Below, one piece after another: positions 1-13,179 of a DNA stretch of 64,000 nt. The notes beneath the pieces are model-generated. The model did not search any database. It was not told the DNA's origin and saw only the letters and a program-made list of their open reading frames with translations. A program made the translations under genes and the position numbers. Source of the stretch: Glandiceps talaboti (taxonomy: Eukaryota; Hemichordata; Enteropneusta; Spengelidae); contig NC_135552.1 of NCBI RefSeq assembly GCF_964340395.1, forward strand, positions 7,226,994 to 7,290,993, given 5' to 3'. Positions within the stretch are counted from its first letter, which is position 1. Each line of letters begins with the position of its first letter.

Positions 1-1404
1 TAATGAAAGCTGTACCGGTTAATATTCTATATGTTATTAATATATTTCAAAATGAAACAAAATATCCATTAAGTATCAAATCATAAGACTAATCTCTGCT
101 CCTTTTAGGCATGAGTGGCCATTTCATCGCATCTACGCATAATGAAGGGCCGGATCCCAGGTCACGAGTCAGGCATCATATATTAAATCTATATACTATT
201 TTTGAGATAAAAACAAATGAATAAATTTCGTCACTTTGATTAAGTTCTGGGCGACTAAAAGTTGAATCTGTTACCTAATAGTTTGTAACTACTACATTCT
301 GACCCCTCTAAGTTTATTTATAGCATGTCTTTCATATCTATGTTACTCTCACTATCCCATTACTTAGCAAACATAAGTTTGGTCGTCGCACGCTTGAAAG
401 GCCGTAGACAACGTTTTCTATAGTTCCTGTTATTTTATACCAGCATACTTGTATATGCACTGATCTTGAGGTAACTTGCGTTAAATAATGTCCTCAAATG
501 TTTCGTGAAATATTTTTGTTGCCAAGTAGACAAGTATGGTAAACTAAAATAAAGGCAGTAAAATGGGGAAAAACACGAACAACCCATTTTTTGACAATCA
601 AGAGGTTAAAAAAAGTATAACGTGAACGGTTAGATAAGATTGAATAGGTAAATACGTGTGATTCAATATGATTTCTGCCAATTCACTGTTTGTTAAGGCA
701 TCACCTTGGGGAACGTACTTTCAAATGAGAAAGGGTGTAAGACTTGTGTGGTTACCACCTGCAAAATAAACTGTACGTGACTGACTCTGACCATTAGGCT
801 AGGTCTATATATAATATCGCCATTACAAGACCAAACATTTCAACTGCCATGGTAACGCATTTACATGTATCACTGAACTTGCTAACAAAACCCACCTACT
901 TACCCTGTGGTCACACCTTTGAACTTCCTTGTATCAGTAGAGTCGTTTGATACACGTGTACGGGTTGGATTCGGCTTCAGTTATCACGACGTCACCGTGG
1001 TTTGACTTTCAATACCTATGTTTTGCTGTCACGTTGTCAGGTAAACACATTCATCATGCCCCATAACCCACGACCTCGGACACGACGGAAGTAATTCATA
1101 CCCCCTGCTCTTTGCAGAAAAGATGGGATAAATATCACTTCATTTCAGAGTACGGACACGTTGATTTTTTGTTAATATAATAGCTTTCTGTGCAAAGTGA
1201 CATATGGCAACTATGTGGAGGTTGTTTACTAATAATAATTATTATTTATATATCATGTGACAGTTGTATATAACTAGTGAAACTTCATAAATAAAACTTA
1301 ATCAAATAATTCTTGTGCCCTGTCGGTCTCTTTTGTGTGTGAACGTTGATGTACATGTCGTTTATGTTGTGTGAGTTACCATTAGTATTTTGTTACATTT
1401 CATC
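1..1404. other. No gene recognised
   Basis: AT-rich sequence without a convincing exon, RNA gene or named repeat. Open frames are short and show no family motif. Confidence 0.5.
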
Positions 1405-1408
1405 GGTA

Positions 1409-1625
1409 GGGACTGGACAGTTTCTTCGGCCTGGGGGCGATGGATTGCTAGGGGTGTCACTCTGTTTTTGTAATTGGCAGTGTGGGGCCCGGGGTCATCC
1501 TGTTTTGAAAATTTTGGATAGGGGTCATTTTGTTTTAGATTTTGATGGAAGGAGAAATCCATTTCTACAGTGGCATGACCTTGTCTGAACTATGTTATTT
1601 ATTCTTGTCCCTGTTTCTTATCTAT
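1409..1625 (+). mobile_element. Truncated end of a poly-G inverted-repeat element
   Basis: This stretch matches the left end of the element at 29235-30852 (GGGAC...CAGTTTCTTCGGCCTGGGGG, then the same order of short G-rich blocks and the GGCATnnnCCTTGTCTGAA and TCTTGTCCCTGTTTCTTA segments). Only about the first 220 bp are present; the internal tandem units and the right end are missing. It is a 5' remnant of the same non-autonomous family. No coding capacity is seen. Confidence 0.7.
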
Positions 1626-1892
1626 ACACTTTCACCTGGAGTGACGCTCAAACATAACTATACATAATGCATAATGTATTACCACGGGGGTAGCGATCAT
1701 GTAATTGATTAATCGATCAATCGATCGATTTATTGATTGATTTATTATTTGGTTGAATGATTGAGCGATTGAATGATCATTTTTTGTGGTGCAATGTAAC
1801 TTATTTTGTGTGTGATATTTATCAATTCACTCATTGAGTTTTGTGGTGATATAACACTTTTTTTCTCTATCCCTGTCTACTTTCAGCTGTAT

Positions 1893-1925
1893 CTCAGACC
1901 ACTAAAGATTCGTTAGTGGTCTGAG
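1893..1925. repeat. Short perfect hairpin, 13-bp arms
   Basis: CTCAGACCACTAA at 1893-1905 is the exact reverse complement of 1913-1925, with a 7-nt loop. It is not the histone 3' stem-loop. It lies in a stretch (1681-2100) with no gene; 1697-1770 is ATCG/ATTG-rich simple sequence. Confidence 0.6.
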
Positions 1926-2104
1926 GCTGTATGTAATTCTCACTTTTTTGACTAAATAAAGACACCTTGTCCATTCTTCTCTTCTTATCTAAATTACAAC
2001 ACCCCTAATCTTATAATTGGTGAGAGATCACAGTTTGCTTTATCTGTCATCTTCTGGGAGATTATCACACTGGACACACAGTCGATCATGCATAAACAAG
2101 TAAG

Positions 2105-3320
2105 ATTCTCTTTCATGTGACCTCATTAAATATTCAAAATGGCCACCACCACAATAAAGTTATTGAATTGTACACACATTCTTCAATTTGTATTGGTGAG
2201 AGTAAAAAATTCTCAAATTTTTGTTCCATTTTAGTCTTCAATGTCTAAAGCATATGGAATAACATGGAAACATTACAAAATATTTAAAGATTTAGATATA
2301 GAAATTTGATTTTCGGCCATAGAGTATCTGCTAAACATAAGCTTATGGTACTAGTAATTTGGTACATTTGCATGGGATTCAGGGAGTGAAGGTATCATAT
2401 TACAGGATGGAGTCCAAACTGACCATGTTTGACTATATATAACTATATATTTTTGGAATCAACTTATAACAATATGATCATGTGACCTCATTAAATATTC
2501 AAAATGGCCGCCACTACAATAAAGTTATTGAATTTCTCACATTTTTCAATTTGTATTGGTGAACCTAAAAAAATCTTCATTTTTCATTGCACTTTTTTGT
2601 TCAATGTCATAAACCTGTGGAATGATCTGCAAATAATATACAATAGGTAAATATTTAGGCTCAAATTATTAGTCATCATTTTTAGTCATCATGTACATGG
2701 TAAACATATGGTAATTTGATACATTAGCATGACATTCAAAAAGTGAAAGTGTCATATTATAAGAGTGCTTGAATCCAAACTGACCAAGTTTGACCATATA
2801 TAACCATATATTTTTGGAATCAACATATAACAATATGATCATGTGACCTCATGTTTTGATAAAAATGAAACACTGATCCTAAAAATATGGAAATTTATGT
2901 CACATGACCCCACTAAATATTCAAAATGGCCTTCAATACACAAAAATCATAGCTTTTATGCTAGTTTTTCTGTATTTTTGAAGGTGAAACGCAAGATGTT
3001 GAGTTTCATATCATGCCATTACTCAGTATCAATTGGTTGTGCCTTAGCATACACATATATAACAACAAATAATTGCTATGACATAAAATGATCTTTATTT
3101 TTCATTAAATACTGACTGTATGTGGTAAACGTATGGTTATCCGAAACATCTTCCAGAAATTCAAAACGTGAAAATAACATACAACTTGAGCACTGTGACC
3201 AATGTGACTTCTCATTGTCTAAAATGAGTGTACAGGTTTCCAACTCTGTGTAACACAGAGGACCAAAAAAATAAATAATTTGGTCACATGACCTCATTGC
3301 TCATTTAGAAATGGCTAACA
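2105..3320. repeat. Tandem repeat, about 360-bp unit, 3+ copies
   Basis: The phrase CATGTGACCTCATTAAATATT followed by CAAAATGGCC recurs near 2115 and 2478, with diverged copies near 2838-2935 and 3285, spaced about 360-425 bp. Between them further blocks repeat in order, such as ACAATAAAGTTATTGAATT and GACCATATATAACCATATAT. Divergence rises toward the right. No coding frame is conserved between units. Confidence 0.8.
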
Positions 3321-4688
3321 ATCACTAAAAGTTGTAAATTTGCAATATTTTTATTTTTCACTTGAAATTCCATTGGAATTGGCGATATAAGGTAAAAAAA
3401 TGCAAGAAATGTGTATTGTACAATTTGATGTTGATATGTGAAACATTTTCGGCATACTTTTACTAGTACTGGTCCCTAATATAAACAACAGCACCTGGTA
3501 TAAAATACATAGATATTGTATTCCCAATAGTGTTATGTGACATAATTGGCTATTCACAATGACTGTAAATCTTAGAAAGTTTGATGCCATTGACTGTATT
3601 CTTGGTTGTGTTCATCAACAGTGTGGGCAATGCATGTACCAGTAAACTTACAGGACTTCGGAAGAAAGAGTATTTTACAATGTACATGTGCTAATAGTTA
3701 GGTTATCTTTTGGTCTGTAACATATTATGTGGCATCTTATCTATTCCAACACATACATAATATAATACTTCATTGGTGAACTACATGTAAAAGTAAAACT
3801 GTAAAACCAAGTTGGTACAAGACAATAACAAACAACAAGACACTAACAACGTCATGTGTGATCCCCTCAAATACACTAGTGATACAGAAGTAGAATTTGA
3901 GATACAAACAGCTACATGTATACAGCATAACTTGTAATATGAGCGTTATACAATAACAGAAGAAAAAATATGTGGATAATAAAATAAGGTGCAAATCGTA
4001 GTTCATGCATGTGCATGTATTTTTTTACCATCTTGAGAAGAATATACATGTACTACCACTTTCAAAGCGTTTATTTGTTATTGTAAGGAGTTGTAGCTCA
4101 CTGTTCAATCTATTGATGCCCCTTCCTAGTATATTGCGTTGGTAGGAAAATTGTCCATACACAGCTCATCATCAGTATTGAGTAGACCATTTCAAATAGC
4201 AATATCAATATCAATATGTTCAGGGTTACGTTATTCCTGATTTATTGTATTCTTTTCCTGAAATTCAATGAAAACAAACAATAACAAGGTGTATTATTTT
4301 CAATATTTCTTTGGTCTGTTGACTCTGGCTGAAGTCAAAATTGCAAATTATACAACACACTAAGAACAAAACAACTGTACTGAAAAAATAAAAATGAAAT
4401 GAGGAAAACAAATGAAAATATGCAATATGGGATGAAATAATCCTTGGCAAACAAAAAGGAAAAGTCAACTACAAAATCTCACGTATCTAGCCCGAGGTGA
4501 CGACTTTTTATCAAAGACAAATTTGTTATCTATGTAACCTGACATCAACCGAGGTATAACATTCAGATTTGCCATGTCAGTGATGTTAACATTGTTATTC
4601 AGATGATTACATGTACTTGCAGTTTGTTTGATTGCCATTGACCGCCTACCATAATTACGGAGCGCCGCCATTTTGACAGCATAGTATT
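3321..4688. other. No gene recognised
   Basis: AT-rich sequence; short frames on either strand carry no recognisable domain. The right edge abuts an inverted-repeat element. Confidence 0.5.
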
Positions 4689-4942
4689 AGGGGTAGACCA
4701 TTTGATATCCTGGGGGGGGGCTTGGAAGATTTCGGAGAAAAAAAAAGATGCCAAATGGAGTTGCTTGAAAAAAAAATCCGATATGAGTGGGTGATTGAAA
4801 AAAAAAGATGGACCACTGCTGCTAGAAAAAAATGTCTTGGCAGGAAAATGATGCACAGGTTCGAGTATACTGTTCAAACTGCTCGTACCTCTCCAACCAG
4901 GACACTTGTCAAATCATGACAAACATTTTCAAACACATGTCA

Positions 4943-6605
4943 GGGACCAGTCAGTTTCGTTAGCCTGTGGTACATATACATATTTGTTTTTGTCTCTGTT
5001 TCTTTCATAAATTGTTTAAATATTACTTCATGTAAGGGTTCAAACATACCATAAAATTATACATATAATACATGTATTACCTAGCTACCACACTAGTTAC
5101 AGAACATGCCATGTAAGTGTTTGACTGTTTCACAATCAGTGCTTCACTTATCTTGCACTTTGGGGCAAAAGTGAACTTGACGGTTTTGTTATCATAATCT
5201 TCATACTATTAGATAGTTTATAAAAGAACTTAATCTAAATTGTTCTAGTCTCTTCAGTATGAATTTGTCAGAATGGATGAATATACTTCCTATTTCGGAC
5301 ACTACGTGTATCGACACCACAACTCAAATTCAAGTTTCTATTGTACACTAGGTATGACCTCCAAAAGTGCTCTAACACATTAGTAACTTTACTATACATG
5401 CAATATCAATGCCCCTATACCAATGTTACAGGCCCACTTTTATAACATAGAAAACTTATTTAAAAAGTTATATTTACTTTAGCTTTTCGAAGCTTGGCAA
5501 TATATATCTCAGAGGCTATGAATAACCTAAAAATTGCCTAAATAGAAACAAAAAACCGCAGATCTGCCAGGGGAGGGGGATCCCTTGGACTCCATCACCC
5601 CAGAGGCTACTCATTCGTTAAACCAACAATAAGATTCACCAAAATTGGTTTTAAAAAAAACTTCAAAAGCTTCTTGGGGAGACCCCGTAGGACCCCCATA
5701 AGAGGTAGACATGTCCAAGCCTCAAATCAAAGTTCTTCCCTCCACCTCTTACTGTCAAGATGCTATGAAACTTTATTTCAAAAATGTTTCAACCATGTGT
5801 AGTTGCTTTTAACAGATGTTAGAGTTGTCTTGTAACGCTTGCAAATTATTGTCTGAAGGTGTCTGTTAATAGGCTGAAAATTGGCTTTAAGAGTAAAAAT
5901 CCTCCAGGGCTTGTAGGGGGAGACCCCCTAGAACCCCCCCCCCCCCACCCCCATAAGAGGTAGACATGTTCCAGTTTCAAATCAAAGTTCTTTCCTCCAC
6001 CTCTTACTGCCAAGATGCTATGAAACTTTATTTCAAAAAATGTTTCAACCTTATGTAGTTGCTTTTTACATGTTAGAGTTGTCTTGTAAAGCTTGCAAAT
6101 TATTGTCTGAAAATGTCTGTGAATAGCCTAAACATTGCCTTTAGAAGTAAAAAGCCTCCAGGGCTTCTAGGGGGAGACCCCCTACAACCCCCTATAAGAG
6201 GTAGACATGTTCCAGTCTCAAATCAAAGTTCTTTCCTCCACCTCTTACTGTCTAGATGCTATGAAACTTTATTTCAAAACTGTTTCAACCTTCACAGAGT
6301 TGCTTTTTACATGTTAGAGCTGTCTTGTAAAGTTTGTAAATTATTGTCTGAAAGTGTCTGTGAATAGCCTAAACATTGTCTTTAGAAGTAAAAATCCCCC
6401 AGGGCTTCTAGGGGGAGACCCCCTACAACCCCCTCCCCATTAACACACACTCACACAAGAGGTGGACATATCCCAGTCTCAAAGCTCTTCCCTCTACAGC
6501 ATACTCAGATGCTATGAAACTTTATTCACGGGGTCAGTGACTTTTTGTCGGCCCAATGGAAACCCCCCCCCCCCCATCCCCCCAAGCTGGAGAAACTGAC
6601 CGGTC
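4943..6605. mobile_element. Inner poly-G TIR element nested in another element
   Basis: The left end GGGACCAGTCAGTTTCGTTAG and the right end (a C run, then CTGGAGAAACTGACCGGTC) are inverted repeats of each other. The whole body is collinear with 29235-30852, including the block around 5080-5180 (TTACCTAGCTACCACACTAG) and internal tandem units. There is no open reading frame of significance. It looks like a non-autonomous DNA transposon of a family with at least three copies in this window. Confidence 0.75.
5560..6545. repeat. Internal tandem units of about 246 bp
   Basis: Four units spaced about 246-260 bp begin near 5705, 5953, 6199 and 6459 with AGAGGTAGACATG-type sequence. They share CCTCCACCTCTTACTGTC, ATGCTATGAAACTTTATTTC and AGGGGGAGACCCCCTA. 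The G/C tracts vary in length between units. The same units occur at 30080-30560. Confidence 0.8.
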
Positions 6606-7709
6606 TATCTGAATGTTTGAGCTCACCAATCAAGTTTCCGATTTGTATTTTCAGTTGTCATGGCATAAAAACTGTCAACGATGTTTATTTTATTGAAAAT
6701 CAAACATGTATAAAATATGTAGTTTTCTAAATAAAATGTGTGTGATAGAACAGCATCTTTTTACTCTCTGTATTACCCTGTGCGAAAAGCAAACAGAAAA
6801 TTGTGGCAACAAAAGTAGGTGTTCAACATTGACGTAAAAAGAAATCCAGATATCTCAAAGAAGCAAAGAAAAAAAATTGCCAGCATAGGCGAAGGAGAAA
6901 AAAATAATTCTCAGACAAGCAGGTGGGAAAAAAATAATGACTCTCCACCAATCTTCCAAGCCCCCCCCCCCCCCAGGATATCAAATGGTCTACCCCTTAG
7001 CTTGTCTTACACTTCTTTGATGACACATTGGCAATTTTACGATCGAGATCGTATTTGTTGACACTGTAATTTCCAACATGGCTGACCTTGATCCCATGTG
7101 TGTCTACACACTCAATGAGGTGTTGAACAGTGATTTTCAAGAACAACAACGTCAAAAATAGCCAAGAAACTTCCCCATCCTCCTGTGGATCTGTGCAAAA
7201 CGGTCGCGTTCTCGCCATTTTTAAAAATTCATACAAGTTTTGCTCAAATTTCGTGTAAAAATCCTGGTTTTCTTGGGGCAAACACGGTCAAATATACATA
7301 CTATGACAGAATCACAGGTGCTCGTGAAGTTGTTAGATCACATAGAAGTACGAAAATATGGAGAACTACAACAGTGAGGCCGTCCGGCCAAACATCGAGC
7401 CCTGCAAGGGCGAGTAGGTTTAATACGGAGCATGCCAGTTGCTCGAGAAATATTTAATAAGCATAAATTCGAATACTCGCGACCAAATATATATACATAT
7501 CGATCACATACGTACCAAAGTATTTAATATCCAAGTTTAGTGGGTTTCCCATATCGTCACAAGGGCCTAGCACAGGTGATGATACACTGACAACTATCAG
7601 ACGTACAGTTGCTACACATCGGCCATTTCGAATCTCACGATTCTTATCCACGGTTCATTTCTCACTGTGGCGTCTACATGTTTCATGGATGCATACACGT
7701 GTTGCGACT

Positions 7710-7860
7710 ATGGAGGCAATTGAAAATGTTGTCATTGAAGGGCATAACCTCATCATTCATTCTTGACCAGGCAGGGACTGGTAAAACCTGTATTCTTAAA
7801 CGGCTTGCCAAACTGAAAAGTAATCATGCGATGACAGCCACTACAGGAATTGCCGCCAGG
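7710..7860 (+). pseudogene. PIF1-type helicase fragment (frameshifted)
   Basis: Frame 1 from 7710 reads MEAIENVVIEGHNLII and then stops. After a frameshift the next frame gives LDQAGTGKTCILKRLAKL and then TATTGIAAR. This is the N-terminal core of PIF1-family DNA helicases: the Walker A loop (family consensus GQAGTGKS/T) followed by motif Ia (TATTGIAA). The first glycine of Walker A is replaced by aspartate and the rest of the helicase is absent, so it is dead. PIF1 domains occur in the cellular helicase and in Helitron-type transposons; the fragment is too short to say which. Confidence 0.75.
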
Positions 7861-7960
7861 CTCGGTAGAGTTGACTTCTCAGAGGTCAGAGGCCTCTGTT
7901 ACAGAGGTCGCGCACAGAGCTCAGATACTACCTCAGACCCTAGATGATTTCGCCAAAATG

Positions 7961-9749
7961 ATTCATTTTACAGTCTGAACCGATCGCAATCTTGATGGTC
8001 TTTCATTCTTTATAGTGAACATGTAGTCAGATATTAAACACATCCCATGAAGTGCACATACAGATATGCAATGCCGAAAATGGCGGACAATTCAAGGTTA
8101 CCCTAATACTGAAACAAATAAACGAGAAACGACCTGTCTTTAAACACTGACGCCAAGTGACTCTTATATTTATAAAGTAGGTAAAGCACTGGCATCCCCG
8201 TAACTGCTAGAAAATTTGTAGCATGCGTAGGAACTAAGATGCTAGGTTGTGGCCATGAAAATAGTCCGTAATAGTCCATCATTACTGCGTACACACTCAA
8301 CTATAGAGGGCGACCTAACACGGGGGGGGGGAGTTATGTACTGTTTAATCTGTCTTATTTTCGGCAAAACTACGTTATTCAGGCATTCTCTAAGTTTGAA
8401 ATTTAGACTTAAGCAGGAATTTCAACCATACTTTACTACTGTAGATAGCACTCCTTGCAACATTACTTAGTTGTATTCAGTCCCTCTATAACTGTGTTGT
8501 ATATGATGCAGACATAAGCTTGATAAGCTTAATTATCATGTAATGATTTCATTACTGGATTACTTTGCAGGGTAACAAATAAAAGATTTCAGAATTCAAC
8601 GATGGCCCTGCCATGTAGACATTAATATTGAAAAACACAGAAGATAGCCCTGTCATGCAGACATTAACATTTCAGATCAAGGACAATTTAGAACGAGTGT
8701 ACCTAAGATTGCCAATAGGGCCTAGGGCAATGTTGAATTTATGTGAAATCTTAAGATAAGAGACAAACAGAAAAAGCAAAAAGGGAGGCATTGAAACAAG
8801 CTGGTCATTCATAGACATGCTACACCAAGAGCTTAGTAGATGCCCTTAAATACTTTTACCAGTGAAAGAAATACTGTAGATTGTATGCCCTGCAGAAAAT
8901 TTCTTTATCAATGTTTTGCATGAACATTTTATTATAGACATCTACAGAAGTCAAATTACATAGAATTTTGATTGGCATAATGAATGGAATTCCATCTCAT
9001 CACAACACCAATTAGAAATTATCTGCGCAAGATTACAGTCTCATACTGTTTTTCTCTATAGTGTACCAAGTAAGCTATGAAAAGATTCCAAAAACTACTG
9101 AAATGATGTGATGTGTGAACATGACCCATCCTATCAGATGTAGGCGAACAAAGAGCAGTATGGCTAATCAAGTAACACAATCCTCTTTGTGCTGAGAAAG
9201 CTATGAGCTTATTTTGGTACAGTTGAAAGCATGTTCACCAACTCAAAACACAACTATTAAACACAAACAGCATTCACCACATCCAACAATTTAGAAAAAG
9301 AACGCAGGAAAACATAACGTAGTGAAAGACTTGTCACTCTTGTAAGTCAAACTCTGTCGTCGTCTGTCTTGTTTAACAAACTTTAATTAAATATACATGT
9401 GCTAATAAGTTTAAAATTTAATTGTAAATACGTTTTCAGTAGGGAATTACGTAGACGTGGTCACAAGTAAATGTAATAAGCATAAATATAGCGCACTACT
9501 TTGCTCTGAGCAAATATTCTTCCGCTCTGAGGTAGGCTGAGGGCTCAGTCTCAGCTCTGATTGATAAAGTCACGATTACTACAAAATCTGTTGTAGTAAC
9601 CGTGATAAAGTCAAGTCTATCAGGAATATTTCGAACGGACCGTTCGTGTACATCTTCATATACATGGACGTTTTAACTCGTACATGATGAAAAGGTCATC
9701 AGGATAGCTTTAAACTTTACGAAATGATTGATTTGGACAATATCTTTTA
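7961..9749. other. No gene recognised between inverted arms
   Basis: AT-rich spacer between the two arms. Only short unrelated frames are present. Confidence 0.5.
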
Positions 9750-10215
9750 AGCAACCTCTCAGGGTCTGATGTAGGGTCAAAGCTCTGTAGGCTCTGCGAC
9801 CTCTGTGACAGATGGCCCTCTGTCTGAGAAGTCAACTCTACCGCCAGGCTCCTGTAAACTGAATCATGAGATTCAAAATCGTCAAAGTGTAGCAACTGTA
9901 AGTCCGACAGTTGTCAGTAAATCATCACCTGTGCTCGGCCCTTGCGATGATAAGTAATCCACTAAATTTGGATATTAAATACTTTGGTACGTATTTAATC
10001 GACATGCATATCTATTTAGTCTCAAGTATTTGAATTTATCCTTGTTTTGTTCCATTTTTGTGACTTGTTTTACTAGCAACTGGGATGCTCTGTGTCAAAC
10101 CTTCTCGCCCTTACGGGCTCGATGTTCGGCATGACGGCCTCACTGTTGTAGTTCTCCATATTTTCGTAGTTACCTGTAATCTAACGACTTTACGAATGCC
10201 TGTGGACAGAATGGG

Positions 10216-10987
10216 TGTGTGGCCCCCTAGCTTACTCATAACTGATAGCTGGCCCCTCAGTAAAGGGGGCTATGTAAGCTTATTATGTTAACCTGTTTTA
10301 ATTAGCTTGTGAATTACGTAATTGTGCGGATAATTCTCATCGAACGGGGCCCAAAGAATTATTAGACTCGTCTGCCACCCCACCCCACCCCCGATACAGT
10401 TGTGGGGAGGGTCAGTGGGTGTTTAACTGTTCTTATGTGCCCTCCCACTGGTGATGAAGGATATCTGCCCTCCCTCCCTCCCACCCACTGGGTTTTAACT
10501 TGCCCGCCAGCCAACTGTCCACCCAAACACGATCTACCCATTCCCACCAGGAAAACATTTGTGCTATTCACTATACCAACAATTCATTTTGACGTACATA
10601 AGGTGCAATCATTAAGACGACAGCACCTTCATTGTACACTTTATAATTTCAGCAATAAAGGTACTACCGGTAACCTAACAGAGTTCCGACTCGTCCCTGG
10701 AATCACCGTGACATACATACTGTATCAATTTCAATGTTTCACACAGCTCGCGCGTTAAGTTGCAAGCTCACATAAATTCAAATTACAAAAAAACAGCTTT
10801 GGCAATAAGATGGCACAGTCACTCGCATATTTTGAATTAAACTTCGTTCGACCATAGACCCCTGGTTTTCACGAAATATGTACCAGGAGGGATTACAAAG
10901 GCACAAGTCATTGGAGATGATGGGCACTGGTTTGATAAAAATGACTACAAAGAATAAAAAATATATTGAATTAGGCGTAATAAAAAA
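10216..10987. other. No gene recognised; C-rich patch
   Basis: 10370-10560 is rich in CCCACC/CCCTCCC blocks. The frames over it are low complexity and show no family motif. Confidence 0.5.
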
Positions 10988-11179
10988 AATTGTGTGGCTC
11001 CGATTACATTCAATTTTAAAATAGGTGGGGTAGGTAGATTTTCTGTTTTATTTTATTGTATATTTTCTTTCATGTGTGAGTGTCTAGATCAGGTTTTCCA
11101 TTGTTTTCCAAATGGTCTCTGTGTTGTTTATTATTATTTTTCTCGAATACGTAGGTGGGGGTCGGGTAACCAAACAACT
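10988..11179. mobile_element. MITE, copy 1 of 3 (internally deleted)
   Basis: It begins AATTGTGTGGCTCCGATTAC and ends GGGTAACCAAACAACTT, which are imperfect inverted repeats. Relative to 22251-22588 and 62432-62772 it lacks about 150 bp in the middle, but shares GTGTGAGTGTCTAG, GGTTTTCCATTGTTTTCCAA and TTTTCTCGAATACGTA. There is no coding capacity. Confidence 0.8.
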
Positions 11180-12614
11180 TTTTTTTATTTAGCCTTATTC
11201 TAAATGTGAAAATATTATTAACGGCCTGACACTTGGTAGTATACCTTACATGCTACTGTAGGTAATTAGATATCATTCCCCAATATTTTTCTTCGTTCAG
11301 CCAAGGAAAATACGGGTGACCTAAGGGGCCTTGTCGCTAAGAGTCGCTAGACGAGTTATGACAAAACGTTTTTTTCACAGCTGAATGAAGAAAATATTGG
11401 AGAATAACATAATTATACCAGAGCCTGTGATATCAAATAAATATCGGGCAATTTTGAATGTTTTGACTCATATTTCGAACACAGCAGAACCAGTTGTCGT
11501 GACGTAGAACGACCCGGATATAAATTCTATATTTATTTGCATCGTTTAACTTGGCTTGTGCATGGGATGATAAGATATGTCCGAGGCCAAAACTGTAGTC
11601 AAACGTTGTAAGATTGTATGTGTTCAACTAGTTCTGTTACTTTGATCAGGAAAAATTCAAACCAATGTCAGTTAAAAGACAAAACCCACAAGGTCACCAT
11701 GAAAATGTCTGAAATAGGTCAAAACGACACAGAGCCAATTCTACACTTTATATTCATTGCACATACTATTATTTATACATTATTTAGCCAAGTCTTGTCA
11801 TTGTACTATTTTATTCGAAGGGCCCTGGATAAGAGTGACTTCGGGCAACTGGGCTACCCTCTTTAATGTTTATTGGTTGATTGATATTGTTGCTGATATA
11901 TGGAAATTAGGGCTGAACATGAGAGATCAAGCGGTAGGCTGCAATATACATCGTATCATCCCGCCCTCAACGACCTTCGTTTTATAAAAAACTGGTTGGA
12001 ATCTATTGAACATTGCTCAGCTTGATAAATACATGAACAGCTTCCGTATCTTACAGACCAGTGAAGTGGCTGAATTTATCTTAGGATAAGTTGTCTTCAT
12101 ATACATTTCTTTAATGTTCATGACTGTGCGTGTGTAATCATAATATTTGTTTTCAATTCGTCAAGTGCAGATCCTTGGTATACTAAACATATTTATTCAC
12201 ACAGTATATAATTTTTAGTTTAAAGGTTGTATCCAGGCATCAAGTGATACATGTATCATTTGCATGCATGTCGTGCAATTATTTTCACTTGAAGTTGAAC
12301 AGCTCTGTTAAAAATATGTCATATACCCGCCAAATGGAGGTGGATACTACTGCAGAATCCCGGGAGACAACTTTAAGATATAGGCAAAGTAACGCTGTAG
12401 TTGTTCGACGTGGTAGATAACAAATGCGGGTAATAGTCGTGCCGTCCTTGTGCAGATATAATAACCTTGTAATCGAAATAGTGTGAACACTTAAATTCCC
12501 CGAAAATGAACAATTCACCCTCATAGAAGTCATCATAAATACCCTACGTACTGTGAGTACAAGTAAACAAGTGACGTTCAGTAGCGTATATTAGCATATC
12601 ACAACAATACGTAT
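11180..12614. other. No gene recognised
   Basis: No exon, RNA gene or repeat was identified in this AT-rich stretch. Confidence 0.5.
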
Positions 12615-12869
12615 ACTACCATTGCAGGAATTATTTAGAAAAGCTTGTGATCAGAACATCGTTTTATCAGTGGTGGACAATGAAAAATGCCCTTGAAAGT
12701 GACGAAAATTGTCTACTTGTTATCACTGTCAAACTGACAAACATCGATACAAAACAAGAGCGGGCCCTTCTGATGTAGGTTCACTCGACTCTCGTATCAG
12801 TTTGTCTATAGCTATGAAAGTTAGTCGCTCGCCAAAGTCTGTGGTCTGTCTGGTCATAAAATTATGAAG

Positions 12870-13150
12870 TTTCAGTGTATTGATTAAGTTCAGTTTTTTT
12901 GGTTTGTTGTTGTCGATGTCTGGCTGATTTAAAATGCCTGGAGGCGGACCGCCATGACAACAACGGCTCAATTCACCAATTTCACAAAATGTTGTCCACA
13001 CATTCTTTACTGTAGTGTCGCGGACAGACATTCTCTCCGCTACTTTTGAAAAAAAACTAAGTAGTGGACACACTCCAGTTGTTTTGTCGCATCCACAAAC
13101 TTCCAATTTTGTAACTATTTGTTGACGATAGTCTTCACTTTGTTTTGTTT
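12870..13150 (-). pseudogene. Transposase N-terminal half (HTH), inverted
   Basis: Minus-strand reading from about 13150 gives FYGKTKQSEDYRQQIV, then a helix-turn-helix-like stretch (VAERMSVRDTTVKNVWTTFC) and a linker ending NQPDID, after which the frame is lost. This resembles the paired/HTH N-terminal domain that binds TIRs in Tc1/IS630-like transposases. It is on the opposite strand to the catalytic half at 13180-13585 with its start abutting that half, so an internal inversion is inferred. The open frame extending to 13241 continues into the antisense of the catalytic half and is not a real start. Confidence 0.6.
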
Positions 13151-13179
13151 TTCCGTAGAACTGTGTAGAACTGGGCAAG

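Larger units (their letters stand above)
4690..6996. mobile_element. Outer TIR element (poly-G type), host of a nested element
   Basis: The left end GGGGTAGACCATTTGATATC plus CTG, a run of G and CTTGGAAGAT (4690-4731) is repeated in inverted orientation at 6950-6996. Both ends are followed inward by an A/purine-rich stretch. About 0.64 kb of this element remains (4690-4942 and 6606-6996), split by the inner element. No transposase is seen, so it appears non-autonomous. Termini and target duplication were not resolved. Confidence 0.7.
7297..10215. mobile_element. Element with long terminal inverted repeats
   Basis: The left segment (about 7297-7960) matches the reverse complement of the right segment (about 9750-10215). 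Shared blocks include ACGAAAATATGGAGAACTAC, AACAGTGAGGCCGTC, CATCGAGCCC, CCAAAGTATTTAATATCCAA and GTAGAGTTGACTTCTCAGA. The left arm carries about 200 bp, including the PIF1-like fragment, that the right arm lacks. The 1.8 kb centre (7960-9750) has no recognisable gene. A DNA transposon or fold-back element is the likely nature; a local inverted duplication is the alternative. Confidence 0.65.
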
